Shown: piece after piece, positions 1 to 10,227 of the stretch
Layout of the letters: the number at the start of each line of letters is the position of its first letter
Position numbering within the stretch: position 1 is the first letter of the stretch
Assembly: GCA_036186865.1 (NCBI GenBank)
Contig: AP025055.1
Coordinates: forward strand, 28,368,838 to 28,432,837
Length of the DNA stretch: 64,000 nucleotides
DNA from: Eustoma russellianum
Lineage: Eukaryota; Streptophyta; Magnoliopsida; Gentianales; Gentianaceae
Direction of reading: 5' to 3'
Translations under genes and position numbers: made by a program
Notes under the pieces: model-generated
What the model was told of the DNA's origin: nothing
What the model saw: only the letters and a program-made list of their open reading frames with translations
Database searches by the model: none

Positions 1-1870
1 CGATCGAATAGATGGTGCCACCGATCAGGCCTTTCCCAATGAAAGAAGGGCCGATGACCCATTACCCGCCAATGAGTCTTCTTTGGTGATTGTTCTCCAA
101 GTGGTAAGTAAACTAAACTATGATGAATAACTCCCTACTTTATATAATGTGGATAATACTAACATTTCAAAGGAGCCACAAGTATGGGTCCTTCCCCTTA
201 GAAAAATAGAGGTATACCACCAGAGCGTTATTCACCAGAACGGGTATCTCAGTCCTCTAGATACTGTTAAATATGGTTAGGGAGGATTTCAGAGTATGAA
301 AAGGTATTGTTTGCCCATTGTGTTTAAAGACTATCACACAAACAGTCAAGGAAGCTGGTGGAAAAAAGGATTGGTGGGAGGTGATGAAGGTAGAAATGGA
401 GGCCTTGAAAAAAAATAAAACATGGGAAAAATGTGTGTCACCACAAAGAAAGAAATCATTGGGTTGTGTTTACTATTAAATATAAGGCGGACATAACTGT
501 TGAGCGTTATAAGGCCAAGATAGTGGTTAAAGGACATACACAGATGTATGGAAACTAACTACTCACAAATGTTCTCTCGGGCTGCAAAATTTGATATGAT
601 CAGAGTATTTTTGCTCGTAGCAGCAAACAAGAATTGGCCACGACATTGATTTGAGGTCAAGAATACTTTTCTACAAGATTTAAAAGAAGATGTATATATG
701 GAGGCACCACTGAGTTTTTCAGCAGAGTTTCAAAACAATGAGTTCTGTAGACTTAGGAAGGCCCTTTACGGACTAAAGCAGTCTCCACATGCATAGTTTG
801 GGAGGTTTATGATGGTTATGAAGTAGAATAGACGCAAACAGAGCATTGGTGATCACACCTTGTTCTTCAAAAGAAGAGGAGATGTTAGCATGTGTCTAAT
901 TATATATGGGGATGACATGATCATCACAGAGAGGATGAGGAAGAAATGTCACAGATCTGGATAACTTTTTTCACACAATTTGAATTTAAGCATTTAGGTC
1001 GACTAAAGTACTTTCTAAGGGTTGAAGTACTCCAGTTTGATGAAGAAATCTGTCATATCCCAACAAAAGTATGTGCTTGATTGTTGACTAAGGCTGGAAT
1101 ATTAGATCGTAAGTTCAACGACACTCCAATTGTAGCGAATCATAAGCCACAAATCATAAAAGGAGCTCCAATGGTGGAATGGGACAGTATCAGAGACTGG
1201 TGGAGAAGTTGATCTATCTCTCGCATACAATACCAGACATTGCCTATGCTATCGAAATTGTAAGTTAGCTCATACATCAGCATCAGGAAGAAAATACGAA
1301 AGCAATTATGCGAAAAGTGAAGTACTTGAAGAGGACACGAGGACGTGGTATATTATTCAGAAACACGGGCATTTGGGGGGTGAAAGTTTATGCCGATGCA
1401 GATTGGACAGGCAATCCAAATGATATACAGTCCACTTCGAGGTATTTTGCTTTAGCCAGGGCCAATCTAGTCACATGGAGAAGCGAGAAACAAAAAGTGA
1501 TGGTATTATCCAGCACAAAAGCAGAGTTCAGGAGGATTATAAAAGGTGTAATGAAGGTATAATAGATGGAGAAGCTGCTGCACGAAATTGGCTTTTAGCT
1601 AGAACTCTTGGGTTAGTTGATGTGCGGCAACAAGGATGCAATCAGTATTTCTGAGATCCAATCCAGCATTACCAAACCAAATATATTAATGCGAATAGGC
1701 ACATTGTAAAAGAGAAAATTGAAGGCAGTGTGACTGAGCTTCTGTTTGTACGGTTAGAAGATCAACATGTAGATATACTCACAACGACCGTCACTAGATG
1801 GATATTTGATTCAATATTGTTCAAGTTAGGTATTAGTGACCCCATCATTCAACTTGAGGAAGAGTGATGA
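1..1870 (+). mobile_element. Decayed Ty1/Copia pol fragment (RT and RNase H)
   Basis: This is the 3' half of a Copia retrotransposon. Around 590-810 one frame reads as reverse transcriptase (VFLLVAANKNWP, then RKALYGLKQSPH) interrupted by in-frame stops. The strand-transfer end follows around 1190-1270 (LIYLSHT, PDIAYAI). An RNase H segment is open at 1308-1562 and contains YADADWTGNP, TSRYFALA and LVTWRSEKQK, the usual Copia RNase H signatures, with LSSTKAEFR ending the active-site block. A tail at 1680-1870 matches the HI-KEKIEG segment, and a purine stretch (aacttgaggaagag) sits near 1850. The same family recurs at 5985-8713, with the same residue order but different mutations, so the two are independent copies. 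Stops and frameshifts make it non-functional. The 5' part lies outside the window. Confidence 0.85.
1308..1562 (+). pseudogene. Copia RNase H fragment
   Basis: This 84-codon open stretch is the RNase H domain of the decayed Copia element. RNase H would degrade the RNA strand of the RNA/DNA hybrid during reverse transcription. Visible family features are LKRTRGRGILF (normally YLKGTxGxGL), the D-A-D-W core of the first catalytic block, and S-S-T-K-A-E-F, where the second acidic residue sits in the usual position. The methionine at its start is internal and is not a real initiation codon. Upstream and downstream homologous segments lie in other frames, so this is a surviving piece of a longer Pol protein and not a gene of its own. 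Confidence 0.8.
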
Positions 1871-2947
1871 AAAGTACATGATTCAAGGGATAAATCAAAG
1901 AGAGGATACGATCATGATCATAAGTTGTATCAATAATGTATTTATTATATACCATAGTTAGTCATCAAGAACAATTACAAATAAGACCTATTGCACACAA
2001 TTCAGATTAATAAAAGTAACGTTACATTCAAAATAATAGGTATGACTCGGTAGATACACGTACTATCATGCCACATTACATTATTAAATGTTAATTATTT
2101 AGAACTTTGTGTTTAGGTTAAACAAACTACACACAAAAACACCCACACACACATACAAATAGTTCATAACAAACAAATGATATTAAAAATGCTTTTTTTT
2201 TTTTTGTAGCATTTATGCTTAATTTGTTGAGTTCGTGTCTTTTAGATTCACAAGGGAATTTTTTCACTCTAGAGAATTATAGTATTTGATCTCCTAATTT
2301 TATGGCTTCCTCTTTCACTGTGGCCATTATATAGGGAGGATTACAGACCGGTCCTAGGAACGCAGAAATTCCAGTTGGTTATAGTTAACTGACAAAAGAC
2401 TATCGTACCTTTTTAAAATATAATCAGAGGGAGAATTTTACATCCATTCCAGAATATTTAAACAACTAACGTTTTCTTGATTCTTCATCAATTTCCGTAT
2501 TTTGTTATAACTCTGTAAATTTTATTTGTCAAATTACCAAAACAAAATCTGTAATATACCTAACCTTTTTTCCTTTATAAAATTACGATAACATTTTTTA
2601 CGCAACCTATAACTAGGGTGACAAAATATATAAAAATTTATTTCAATAACTAGAATAAATCAACAACTCTGATGATGTTTTTCTACTATAGCACGCCTCT
2701 AACCATCTTATTTACTACATCTCATCGAAAAACAACATCTGCATTTAAATCATAACGTATCATTATACATATATCTTATAGATATCTTTATTATATTCAC
2801 CAACCATATACATACTTACATCATCTCAATTTGATCAGCGTGTATGCGGAATAGCACGGGTTCTTCAACATCCACCTCTTTGACTTCCACGCTTGTTCAC
2901 CTCCTTTATATGCATCTCATCCCAACGCTTTTCACTCTCCATTAAAC
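1871..2947. other. AT-rich interval without recognisable gene
   Basis: I find no open frame with protein-like composition here. It holds A/T runs (a T-run near 2195-2210) and short ACAC repeats near 2135-2155. The first 100 bases may be the degenerate 3' LTR of the preceding Copia fragment, since they follow its purine tract, but no second LTR copy is present to confirm that. Confidence 0.5.
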
Positions 2948-4315
2948 TGTTGGGAGATGAAATGTTTTGATGAAATAAAAAGATGTTTTGAATAAATTAA
3001 AAAGGAAATTCACACTTGGAATTTGAAGCAAAATGAGAAAAACATATTATAGGACATATATCTCTCACATCGATCAATCTATGTTGGAAAGGTCCAAGGC
3101 TGAAACCTTTCTATCCAACATCGATCTCTCAAAGGCAGGGACATCGATCGATCGAGGTGACTTCAATATCTAAAATAGAGACTTCGATCGATCGATGTGG
3201 AAGAGGTTCAAAACTGGAATCTCTCTTGAAGACATCGATCTTTCAGCCACAAAGACATCGATAGTTCGATGTCACATCAGTCTCTCAGGTAGAGACTTCG
3301 ATCGATCGATGTGCTGCAGGTTCAAAACTGGAACCTCTCTGGAGGACATCGATTTCTCAACCCAGACAATTCGATCGATCGATGTTCCCCCAGAATTCAA
3401 ATTTTTATGATCGTTGGAACAAAATCCAAGGGAGATTTATAGTGTTTTCTCTTTCCAATCTTGCTCAAATTTCTTGTGAAATTTTCTCTAACATAATATA
3501 TGCTTCCTTGATTATTGTATCCATGTCTAAAATTCTCTAGAGTGGCTTTGGAGGACCAAATCAATCCATAGAGTGTCTAAAGGCTATTTTTAAATTGTCA
3601 AGGCTTGGGGATTGACTTGAAGACATGGGGGAGGCTCCAAAAATGTGGTTAACATGTCCTATGAATAGAAGAAGCTCAGATGAGGCATATATACACTTTC
3701 ACTATCATCAAACTTCGTTCTTCATTGCTGTATATTTCTCTCATATGTGTAGAAGCGCTTAAAGCTTGTTAAGCCTTTCTTTGTTCTTCATTGTTGTATA
3801 TCGAGAGATAGAAAATCTAACATAGGAGGAACCATAAATATTTGATCTCTTGTTTGTGTTTAGACTAGTGAGAAAATGTAAACTCCACTACTTCCTTTAA
3901 CCCACTGTGAGAAACTTTTTGAAAGAACTTTGTTGAAGTTGTGAGGTAACAAGAAGTTGTTCTTACCTTGAGCTGAAGTTGTTGTAGTTGCACGAAGGTG
4001 TTTTGTACAAGAAGTTGTTGTTGTGGTTGCTTACACTAAGTTGTTAGTGTAAGTATTGCTGTTGTTGTTCTTATTAGGATATAACAAGAAGAGTAGTTGT
4101 TGAAAATCTACTTTGGCAACAAAATGGTAGTGGAGTAGAATCATTTACGATTCGAACCACTCTATATCTAGTGTACTCATTCATTGTCTCTCATCTTCCA
4201 TTCTTGCTTTGATTTTGAATTCCATTTGAGTTGAAGAAAGTTAAAAATCAAGAAATTCTGCAAAATTGCCAAAACTCTATTCACCCCCTCTAGAATGTTT
4301 GTTACGGACCTAATA
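2948..4315 (+). repeat. Copia 5' LTR (about 1.37 kb)
   Basis: The segment starts with TGTTGGGAG and ends two bases before a perfect initiator-methionine tRNA primer site, which fixes its 3' edge. The last bases read cctaata instead of the usual ...ACA, a single substitution from the canonical CA end. The U3-like half contains repeated blocks carrying ATCGATCGATCGATG palindromes (separate entry), and the R/U5-like half is rich in gttgttgtag-type short repeats. No second copy lies in the window, so the partner LTR is missing, which fits a truncated element. Confidence 0.75.
3060..3395 (+). repeat. Direct repeats built on ATCGATCGATCGAT palindromes inside the LTR
   Basis: Blocks of the form gacttcgatcgatcgatgt followed by aggttcaaaactggaa(t/c)ctctct recur at about 3183 and 3295 (spacing about 112 bp), with partial copies near 3065, 3140 and 3370. 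Each block carries one to three self-complementary ATCGAT units. They lie in the upstream half of the LTR, where promoter elements are expected. Confidence 0.75.
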
Positions 4316-4317
4316 AT

Positions 4318-4329
4318 TGGTATCAGAGC
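4318..4329 (+). promoter_or_regulatory. Primer binding site, tRNA-iMet type
   Basis: TGGTATCAGAGC is complementary to the 3' end of plant initiator methionine tRNA and is the standard minus-strand primer site of plant Copia elements. It directly follows the LTR at 2948-4315 and proves plus orientation. Confidence 0.93.
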
Positions 4330-4378
4330 TTAACCTTGATTGCTTGGCTAATCTTTCCAAGTAGCAAGGTTAAAAATC

Positions 4379-5337
4379 ATGGCAATGACAACTTCTTTAT
4401 CCTACACCTCACTTTCAAGCAAACTACACTATTCTCAGGATCAAACACTAAAGCACCTATCCAAAATTATTCTTTGTGGAAGTTTCGAGATAAATCATTT
4501 GAAAGGCTACGAATTTAATATATGGAGAGCTGTTGTCAAAGGAATTAAAGTCCTACGATTTACCAACTCAAAAGGAGAATAAATGTTCAAAGATGAGGAT
4601 GACTATGCTGATAAAGAGAAGATAAACTTCGCCATAAATGGCTAAGCATTTGACATCCTTTCAAATGCTCTTACCACCACCGAGCTCATAAGGCTTCAAG
4701 GTCTAGAAACAACCCATGAAGCATGGAAAAGGCTCAAGATGATACATGAAGAGACTGAGCAAGTAAGAATAGCCAAAAGACTTATGCTCATGATGGAGTA
4801 TGAAATGTTCGGAATAAAGAGTGGTGAAAGATTGAGGAGAAAATCGACCGATTCATTCGAATAGTGAATCAAATTTCTATGGTGGACAAGAAAATCTCAA
4901 ATAAAGACCTTGTCACAAAAGTCCTCAACTCTTTGCCAAGAGAATGGACACCCAAAGTCACCGCCATCATTGAATCAAAGAATCTCAAAACTCTTACTCT
5001 TGACGAGCCATCCGGTGATCTTCTTACTCATGAACTTCTTATTGATGAGCAAAATAGGATGAACCCTATCAAGCCCACACAAGCATCATATAAAGGATTA
5101 GTGGTAGAGTCCGACGAATTGGATGAGGAAGTTGCTCTTCTAGTTAGAAAATTTAGAAGAATGGCCACAATAAACAATGCCCAAACAAGGAATTTTTCAA
5201 GAGACCACCCAAGGATAAAGAAGCAAGTGAAAATTGTTATAGGTGTGGTCGACCCGGTCACTTCATTGCCGATTGGCACGTCAATGAGCCGCAAAAGCAA
5301 AAAAATAACATGTTTCCTCAAAAGAAGAAATTCTTAA
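4379..5337 (+). pseudogene. Copia gag remnant (capsid and zinc knuckle)
   Basis: Gag would form the virus-like particle and bind element RNA. The region begins 50 bp after the primer site with a probable start at 4379. Pieces in several frames read FEINHLKGYEFNIW (capsid N-terminus), then LSNALTTTELIRLQGLETTHEAW and EQVRIAKRLMLMMEYEMF, and the 4864-5337 frame gives VTKVLNSLPREWTPKVTAI and LTLDEPSGDLLTHEL, all typical of the UBN2-type Copia gag. A zinc knuckle lies at 5235-5276 in a different frame (CYRCGRPGHFIAD). Its fourth ligand, normally Cys, is Trp. Frameshifts, an in-frame stop near 4640 and the lost Cys make this a pseudogene. Confidence 0.85.
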
Positions 5338-5960
5338 ATGCGGAAGTAACCACGTGGGATGATCTTCTTTCTGAATCAGAAGGAGAACAAAGTGAAGCCA
5401 AGGATGTTGGACTTGTTGCAATAGTTGAAATCCAAAAGCACAACATACTTGTGTCATGGTAATTGAGAATGACCTTGAGGTAAACTCTAACTCTTCTAAT
5501 TTACAAGATGAAATAGGAGATTTGCAAGCTGAGTTTGAAAAACTGAATTTAAAATATAAACAATTGAAGAAAAAAAATTTAAAAAGTGTATATTAGAAAA
5601 AAAAGCTTGCATGATAAGAATATTTTGATTTATCAAGATTATGACATCATGCTTACCATGCATAAAACCGTAGCTCTAGAAAATATGGAGATTAGGAAGG
5701 AACATGACAAATTAAGAATAGACTTACAACAACCAACCAATGGTAAAAATAATCAAGACAAATTGTTTGGAAATCAAAGAATTAGAAATGATAAATCCGG
5801 TTTAGGTTTTAATTAATCATATTCTTCCATTAAGACCAAGTCATTCAAGAAAATACCAAATAAGAGAAAAACACAACATGGCTCATCATCTTATAAACCG
5901 TAGCTCCTAAATTATTTCATAAAAATGCTATTTTTCTTGTGATACTTGTATTTTCACCTA
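5338..5960 (+). pseudogene. Gag C-terminal, Lys/Glu-rich coiled-coil remnant
   Basis: After the zinc knuckle the sequence still reads in pieces as a charged helical tail (DEIGDLQAEFEKLNLKYKQL near 5505-5570, and VALENMEIRKEHDKLRIDLQQ in the 5586-5816 frame). Such Lys/Glu-rich tails follow the knuckle in some Copia gags. The protease, pre-integrase and first integrase parts of this family are absent. Somewhere between about 5830 and 5985 the sequence switches to the pol of another Copia copy, so this is the broken 3' edge of the 2948-element. Confidence 0.6.
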
Positions 5961-6049
5961 AAAGTCACTGACAAACTTTTCCGTTAAATAACACAAGAAA
6001 ACCCTATCTCTTTTCCTTAATACATTCTAATGTTTGAGTAATATCACCA

Positions 6050-6720
6050 GTACTTAGTCCTAACGGTTATTCATATTTCGTGTTATTCATTGATGATTGT
6101 ACTCGGATGACATGTGTGTATTTTCTCAAGCATAAATCTGAAGTGTTTGAGAAGTTTACGTCTTTTTATTTACTTGTGAGAACCCAATTTCAAAAAAAAT
6201 TCCAGGTTTTATGCTCTGACAATGGGGGTGAGTATATCAATACACACATGCAAGAGTTTTTCCAAGCCAAATGCCTAATCCATCAAACCACATGTCCAGA
6301 TACCCCACATCAAAACGGGATGGCTGAATAGTAAAAATTGGTTTATCCATTAGATTACCCGAGCTCCTCTGATACAATCCCACATCCCTAAGTCTTATTG
6401 GCCTGAGGATGTTGCAACCACCATCTATCTCATCGACCGCCACCTACCAAAATCTTGAACCACCAGACCACTATAGACACCCTCACCAAGCATGTTCACG
6501 TACCGTATACCCTCACACTCCTTCCTCGAATCTTTGGTTGCACAGTCTTTGTTCACATTCCTAAATCTCACCAAAATAAACTCCAACCTTGTGCGGTCAA
6601 ATGTGTATTTGTTAGTTATGGTGTTAATATGAAAGGGTTACCGGTGTTACGATCCACTCACTCGTCGTATGTATACTACTATGGATTGTGACTTTCTGGA
6701 ATCCGAATACTATTTCCATT
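6050..6720 (+). pseudogene. Copia integrase remnant
   Basis: Integrase would join element cDNA to host DNA. The open part 6080-6331 reads LFIDDCTRMTCVYFLKHKSE, which holds the first catalytic Asp, then CSDNGGEY with the second Asp, then TPHQNGMAE with the catalytic Glu; a stop follows immediately. The C-terminal GKS-like region continues in other frames (VATTIYLIDR near 6415, then IFGCTVFVHIPKSHQNKLQPCAVKCVFVSY in the 6455-6691 frame). All three acidic residues survive, but frameshifts and stops break the reading frame. Confidence 0.85.
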
Positions 6721-7199
6721 CCCCATCTAGTGGTCAGGGGAGAAATGTGCAGGCTACTCGCTAGATTGGTTACTCAGCCCGGTACTTCCTGTAACTGTCT
6801 CAACAGAGGAAGTAGACCAAACTGTCGAGTCGCATTCTAAAATTAGAGGACGGTCCCACACCTCAGCGTCATATCCAAATTCAACTCCATCTGAATCTTC
6901 TGAGGTTATTATCTCTCCTCCTGGTCCATCAATTGATAATTCTGTTGGGATTTTTGATCATCCGGTTGTAGGGGAGCATCCATCCACTGACAGGTATGTT
7001 CTTCCGCAAAGAAGTAATTGTGGAGTGCCTCTGGTACGTTACGAGCAAGAGTACCAGCCATGTAATTCTAAGTATCTGGTAGCGAGCATGGCCAGGGGAA
7101 GATTGTCTTCTTCAGCAAATGCCTTTTCCACATCCATACGTAACACAACTGTTCAAAAAACCGTAGAGGAAGCACAAAAATTTCTAGAGTGGAGATATG

Positions 7200-7856
7200 C
7201 TATGTAGGAGGAAATGAATGCATTAGAAAAGACTAGAACATAGGAGAAGTGTAAGCTGAAGCCGAGAAAGAAACCTGTAGGTTGCCGGTGGGTGTTCTCT
7301 GTAAAACACCAATCTGATGGAACGGTTGAAAGGTACAAAGAGATATTGGTGGCCAACGAATATACACAAACATTATAGGGTGGATTACTTAGAAACGTTC
7401 TCTCTTGTGGCCAAGATGGATACAATCCGAGTTCTCTTCTTAGTGGCAGCAAACCAGGATTGGCCGTTATATCAGTTTGATGTAAAGAACGCATTTCTAT
7501 ATGGAGATCTGAAAGAGGAGGTATATATAGAGTCTCCACCAGGTTTCTCTTCAGGATTTGAAAAAGGCAAAGGATGCAAATTAAAAAGAGCACTGTATGG
7601 TCTGAAGAAGTCACCAAGAGCGTGGTTTGGCAGGTTCACCAAGGATATGAATGAGAGTGGCTATTGGCAGAGTATCTCAGATCACACATTGTTCCTCAAG
7701 AGAAGAGGAGGCTTGATCACTTGTCTTACGATTTATGTGGACAAAATGGTTATCACCGGAAGCGAAAAGGAGGAGATGACTAAACTGCGAGAAAAGTTGT
7801 TACTGGAATTTGTAATGAAAGACCTTGGTCAGCTTAAGTATTTCCTCAGAATTTAA
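7200..7856 (+). pseudogene. Copia reverse transcriptase remnant (YVDKM)
   Basis: This is RNA-dependent DNA polymerase of the Copia type. Segments near 7200-7310 read EEMNALEKTRT and VGCRWVFSVKHQSDGTVERY. The long frame 7317-7856 gives ETFSLVAKMDTIRVL, QFDVKNAFLYGDLKEEVYIE (catalytic Asp of block A), ALYGLKKSPRAWF and LTIYVDKMVITG. The catalytic box is normally YVDDM; here the second Asp is Lys, which should abolish polymerase activity. Together with in-frame stops, this marks an element that can no longer copy itself. Confidence 0.9.
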
Positions 7857-8030
7857 GTATTCAGATCAAAGAAGAGAATCTTCATTTGCCAGCAAAAATA
7901 CGTACTAGATCTTCTAGCCAAAACTGGGTTGATTGACTATAAACCTGCAACTACTCAATTGATTATGAATCATGGACTACAAGTTGTCAAAGGTAAAACT
8001 GTTGTTTATTAGAGTCAATATCAGAGAATA

Positions 8031-8713
8031 GTGTGCAAACTTATATACTTGGCGCAAACCAGACCGGATATAGCATATACTGTAGGAGTGATTAGCCAGT
8101 TCATGCACTGTCCACAGAAAGCGCATGTGGAAGCTGCCTTAAGGATACTCAGATACTTGAAAGGGTCAGTTGGACGAGGAGCAATCTTCCAGAGGCATGG
8201 TCACTTAGAGATTGAGGCTTACACCGATGCTGATTGGGCTGACAACCCAGATGACAGAAGATCCATGAAAGGTTACTTTACTCTTGTTGGCGGAAACCTT
8301 GTTACGTGGAAGAGTAAAAACAAAAGGTGGTAGCGTTATCTAGCGTAGAAGCTGAGTTTCGAGGGACCGCACGAGGCTTGGCCGATGTACTCTGGCTAAG
8401 AAAGCTTTTGACAAAGCTGGATTTTCCGCCCAAAGGAGTGTGTCAAATCAAGTGTGTTAATAAGGCTGCCATCAGTATTTCTGAGAATCCCGTACAACAT
8501 GATGGCACAAAACATGTATAAGTGGATCAACATTTTATTAAAAAAAGGCTTGAGGGAGCAGTGGTTGGCCTTCAGTATACACGATCAGAAGAACAGTTGG
8601 CCGATATTTTGACCAAAGCAGTACCAGGAGGAGTCTTCCACTCAGCATTGAGCAAGTTGAGCATCGGCAATTCGCTGACTCAACTTGAGGGGGAGTATAA
8701 GAAAAGAGAGTAA
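8031..8713 (+). pseudogene. Copia RNase H and Pol C-terminus remnant
   Basis: The frames 8031-8333, 8327-8521 and 8522-8713 follow each other with one frameshift (near 8325) and one in-frame stop (8519-8521). They read LIYLAQTRPDIAYTVGVISQ, ALRILRYLKGSVGRGAIF, YTDADWADNP (first RNase H acidic residues), LSSVEAEFRG (second block) and finally HFIKKRLEGAVVGLQYTRS with QLADILTKAVPG. This is the usual end of a Copia polyprotein, and translation stops right at the polypurine tract, as expected. Confidence 0.88.
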
Positions 8714-9420
8714 TGAGGAGCGAATATTGACGATTGATCTCTTGTGATGTACTTTCCTTTTATAAGTAATCCTTGTATCTATATCAAGATGAATACGATG
8801 AATGAAAAGAATCAATGGAAAACAAAACCTTTTGAATCAAACTTGTGTTAATATAATGATGGTGTTGGACTAGCGAGTTGATTTCGACGGCATAGTATGT
8901 TTGGATATAATATTGCTTGTAGCTTTTGTTAATTACCAAATATTAAGGACGGCCGTTAAACATAGACAAAGTCCATTAGATAATTATGAAGTTGAGGAAG
9001 TCTTACGTTTGTGAACGTTAAACAAGTCACTGTCATGATACTCGGTATTGGCTAGTGTCGAATCCAAGAGTTTCAGAAAAGGAATAAACAACTAATTTCC
9101 TGCATACGAACAAATCATTATAACTTTAATATTGATAATATTAGAAGCATGCATAAGAACCAAAACAAATCTAAAATAGTATCCGTGAAATTAAAATTAC
9201 AAATTTCTCCTTTGGACTTCATTATTTAGAACCATTTGAAAATATAATCTTAGTATGTAAATAACCAAAACAATCAGTTAAGAATTTATCACCTATACTC
9301 TAACCTATTTTGACAGCTTTTATAGAAGAAATCTGAAGGAATTGGTCCATGTATCTCTGAAGGGTACAGCTTTTTTTTTTTTTTTTTTAAAGCACGACCC
9401 GGCAATGGTGCCATTGTTAT
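8714..9420. other. Non-coding interval upstream of the peptide gene
   Basis: No gene is recognised. The first 150 bp may be LTR remains of the Copia element. A 19-base T-run lies near 9371-9389. Confidence 0.45.
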
Positions 9421-9424
9421 TTGT

Positions 9425-9432
9425 CTATAATT
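9425..9432 (+). promoter_or_regulatory. Probable TATA box of the peptide gene
   Basis: CTATAATT lies about 70 bp before the start codon at 9503, which would place transcription start near 9455-9460 and leave a 5' leader of about 45 nt. This is inferred from position and composition only. Confidence 0.4.
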
Positions 9433-9502
9433 TGATATGAAATCCTATAACACAAATGCACATACATTCTACAGCATTCTTCTTCCTTGAAAGTAATAGG
9501 AT

Positions 9503-9813
9503 ATGGTGAAGATGGCTTACGTCATTCTGCTTGTTGTGATTGCTTCAGGTGATACCTTGCAACTTAATGTTTCTATCTGCTCAATTTATCATTTTTATTT
9601 CTTCCCTTGTAAATCCCATCCTCAATGACTCTCTTGAAATTTTTGATGTCTAATGCAGTCACAGTGGATCACTTTTCTGGAGCAAGTATAAGAAAAATAC
9701 TTCAACCTGCAGAAGTCCGTTGTACCCATAAACCAACGTGTGATCCAGATTTGGACCCTTGCCAACTGCCCTGTGCTTGCCTCGTACAAACATGCGTCCT
9801 TTCAGATTTGTGA
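9503..9813 (+). CDS. Small secreted six-cysteine (cystine-knot-like) peptide, two exons
   Basis: I do not recognise a named family member. Exon 1 (9503-9548) starts MVKMAYVILLVVIAS, a typical signal-peptide core. A 110-bp T-rich intron (9549-9658) has GT...GCAG ends in phase 1, and exon 2 (9659-9813) continues in frame to TGA, giving 66 aa. After a short pro-like segment (to about residue 36) the tail has six Cys at 37, 43, 50, 54, 56 and 61: C-x5-C-x6-C-x3-C-x1-C-x4-C. The C-x3-C-x-C centre with these loops is the layout of plant inhibitor-cystine-knot peptides such as squash-type inhibitors, although loop 1 lacks their usual Pro-Lys/Arg-Ile/Leu. An exon for the signal and another for the mature part is common for plant cysteine-rich peptides. 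Expected route: secretory pathway, apoplast or vacuole. Function is unknown; protease inhibitor, antimicrobial or signalling roles are possible. There is no frame break. No paralogue was seen here. Confidence 0.6.
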
Positions 9814-10227
9814 TCAAACATGCCTCTCTATAAACCTATGTCTGCACCCACAACAAAGTCATGCATGGAGCTTTCCTTCTGGAGAAATATGGTGTGTCCA
9901 TTTCTTTTTCCACTTTTGGACGTCGAAGAAATTTGTTGACTGTCATCCCTTTGTTTAATGGTGAAATACAGTTCGCTAAAATGTTACTGTGTTTTCTGTT
10001 TGCTTTCTGAAACTTGTTTGTCGAGACTGTGAGCTTCTTCTATGGAGATTCATCAAGGTCACCAACAGTGTTACTCCTGCTTTTTATTTCTATGACGTTT
10101 AATGGAGAGAATTTTCTAGTATTTTGCTTTTTTTTTTCCATGAGCAATTGTTTAGTGGAGAAACTTTTCTAGAATTTTTCTTTTCTATTTTTATTTTTTG
10201 GGTTAAAATGCTGATATATTAAACAGA
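9814..10227. other. Downstream flank of the peptide gene up to the Tat insertion
   Basis: No further exon is convincing and no clear AATAAA was found. Two related motifs, ggagagaattttct near 10102 and ggagaaacttttct near 10157, recur beyond the Tat element near 22174, so the Tat insertion split a locally repeated flank. Confidence 0.5.

Larger units (their letters stand above)
5985..8713 (+). mobile_element. 5'-truncated Copia element (integrase to RNase H)
   Basis: The order integrase, reverse transcriptase, RNase H on the plus strand is diagnostic of Ty1/Copia. The fragment begins inside integrase (reading SPVLSPNGYSYF just before 6080) and ends with a polypurine tract (ttgagggggagtata at about 8685-8700), after which a short 3' LTR might begin. 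It belongs to the same family as the fragment at 1-1870. No protease or gag of this family precedes it; it abuts the unrelated gag remnant of the 2948 element. Confidence 0.88.

Noticed and set aside
1..8713. Possible endogenous pararetrovirus because of RT and RNase H segments
   Set aside because: Domain order, integrase and iMet primer site match Ty1/Copia, not caulimovirids.
9740..9958. A second ORF overlapping exon 2 of the peptide gene in another frame
   Set aside because: It lacks a leader, starts inside the exon and has no regular cysteine pattern; the spliced reading explains the sequence better.
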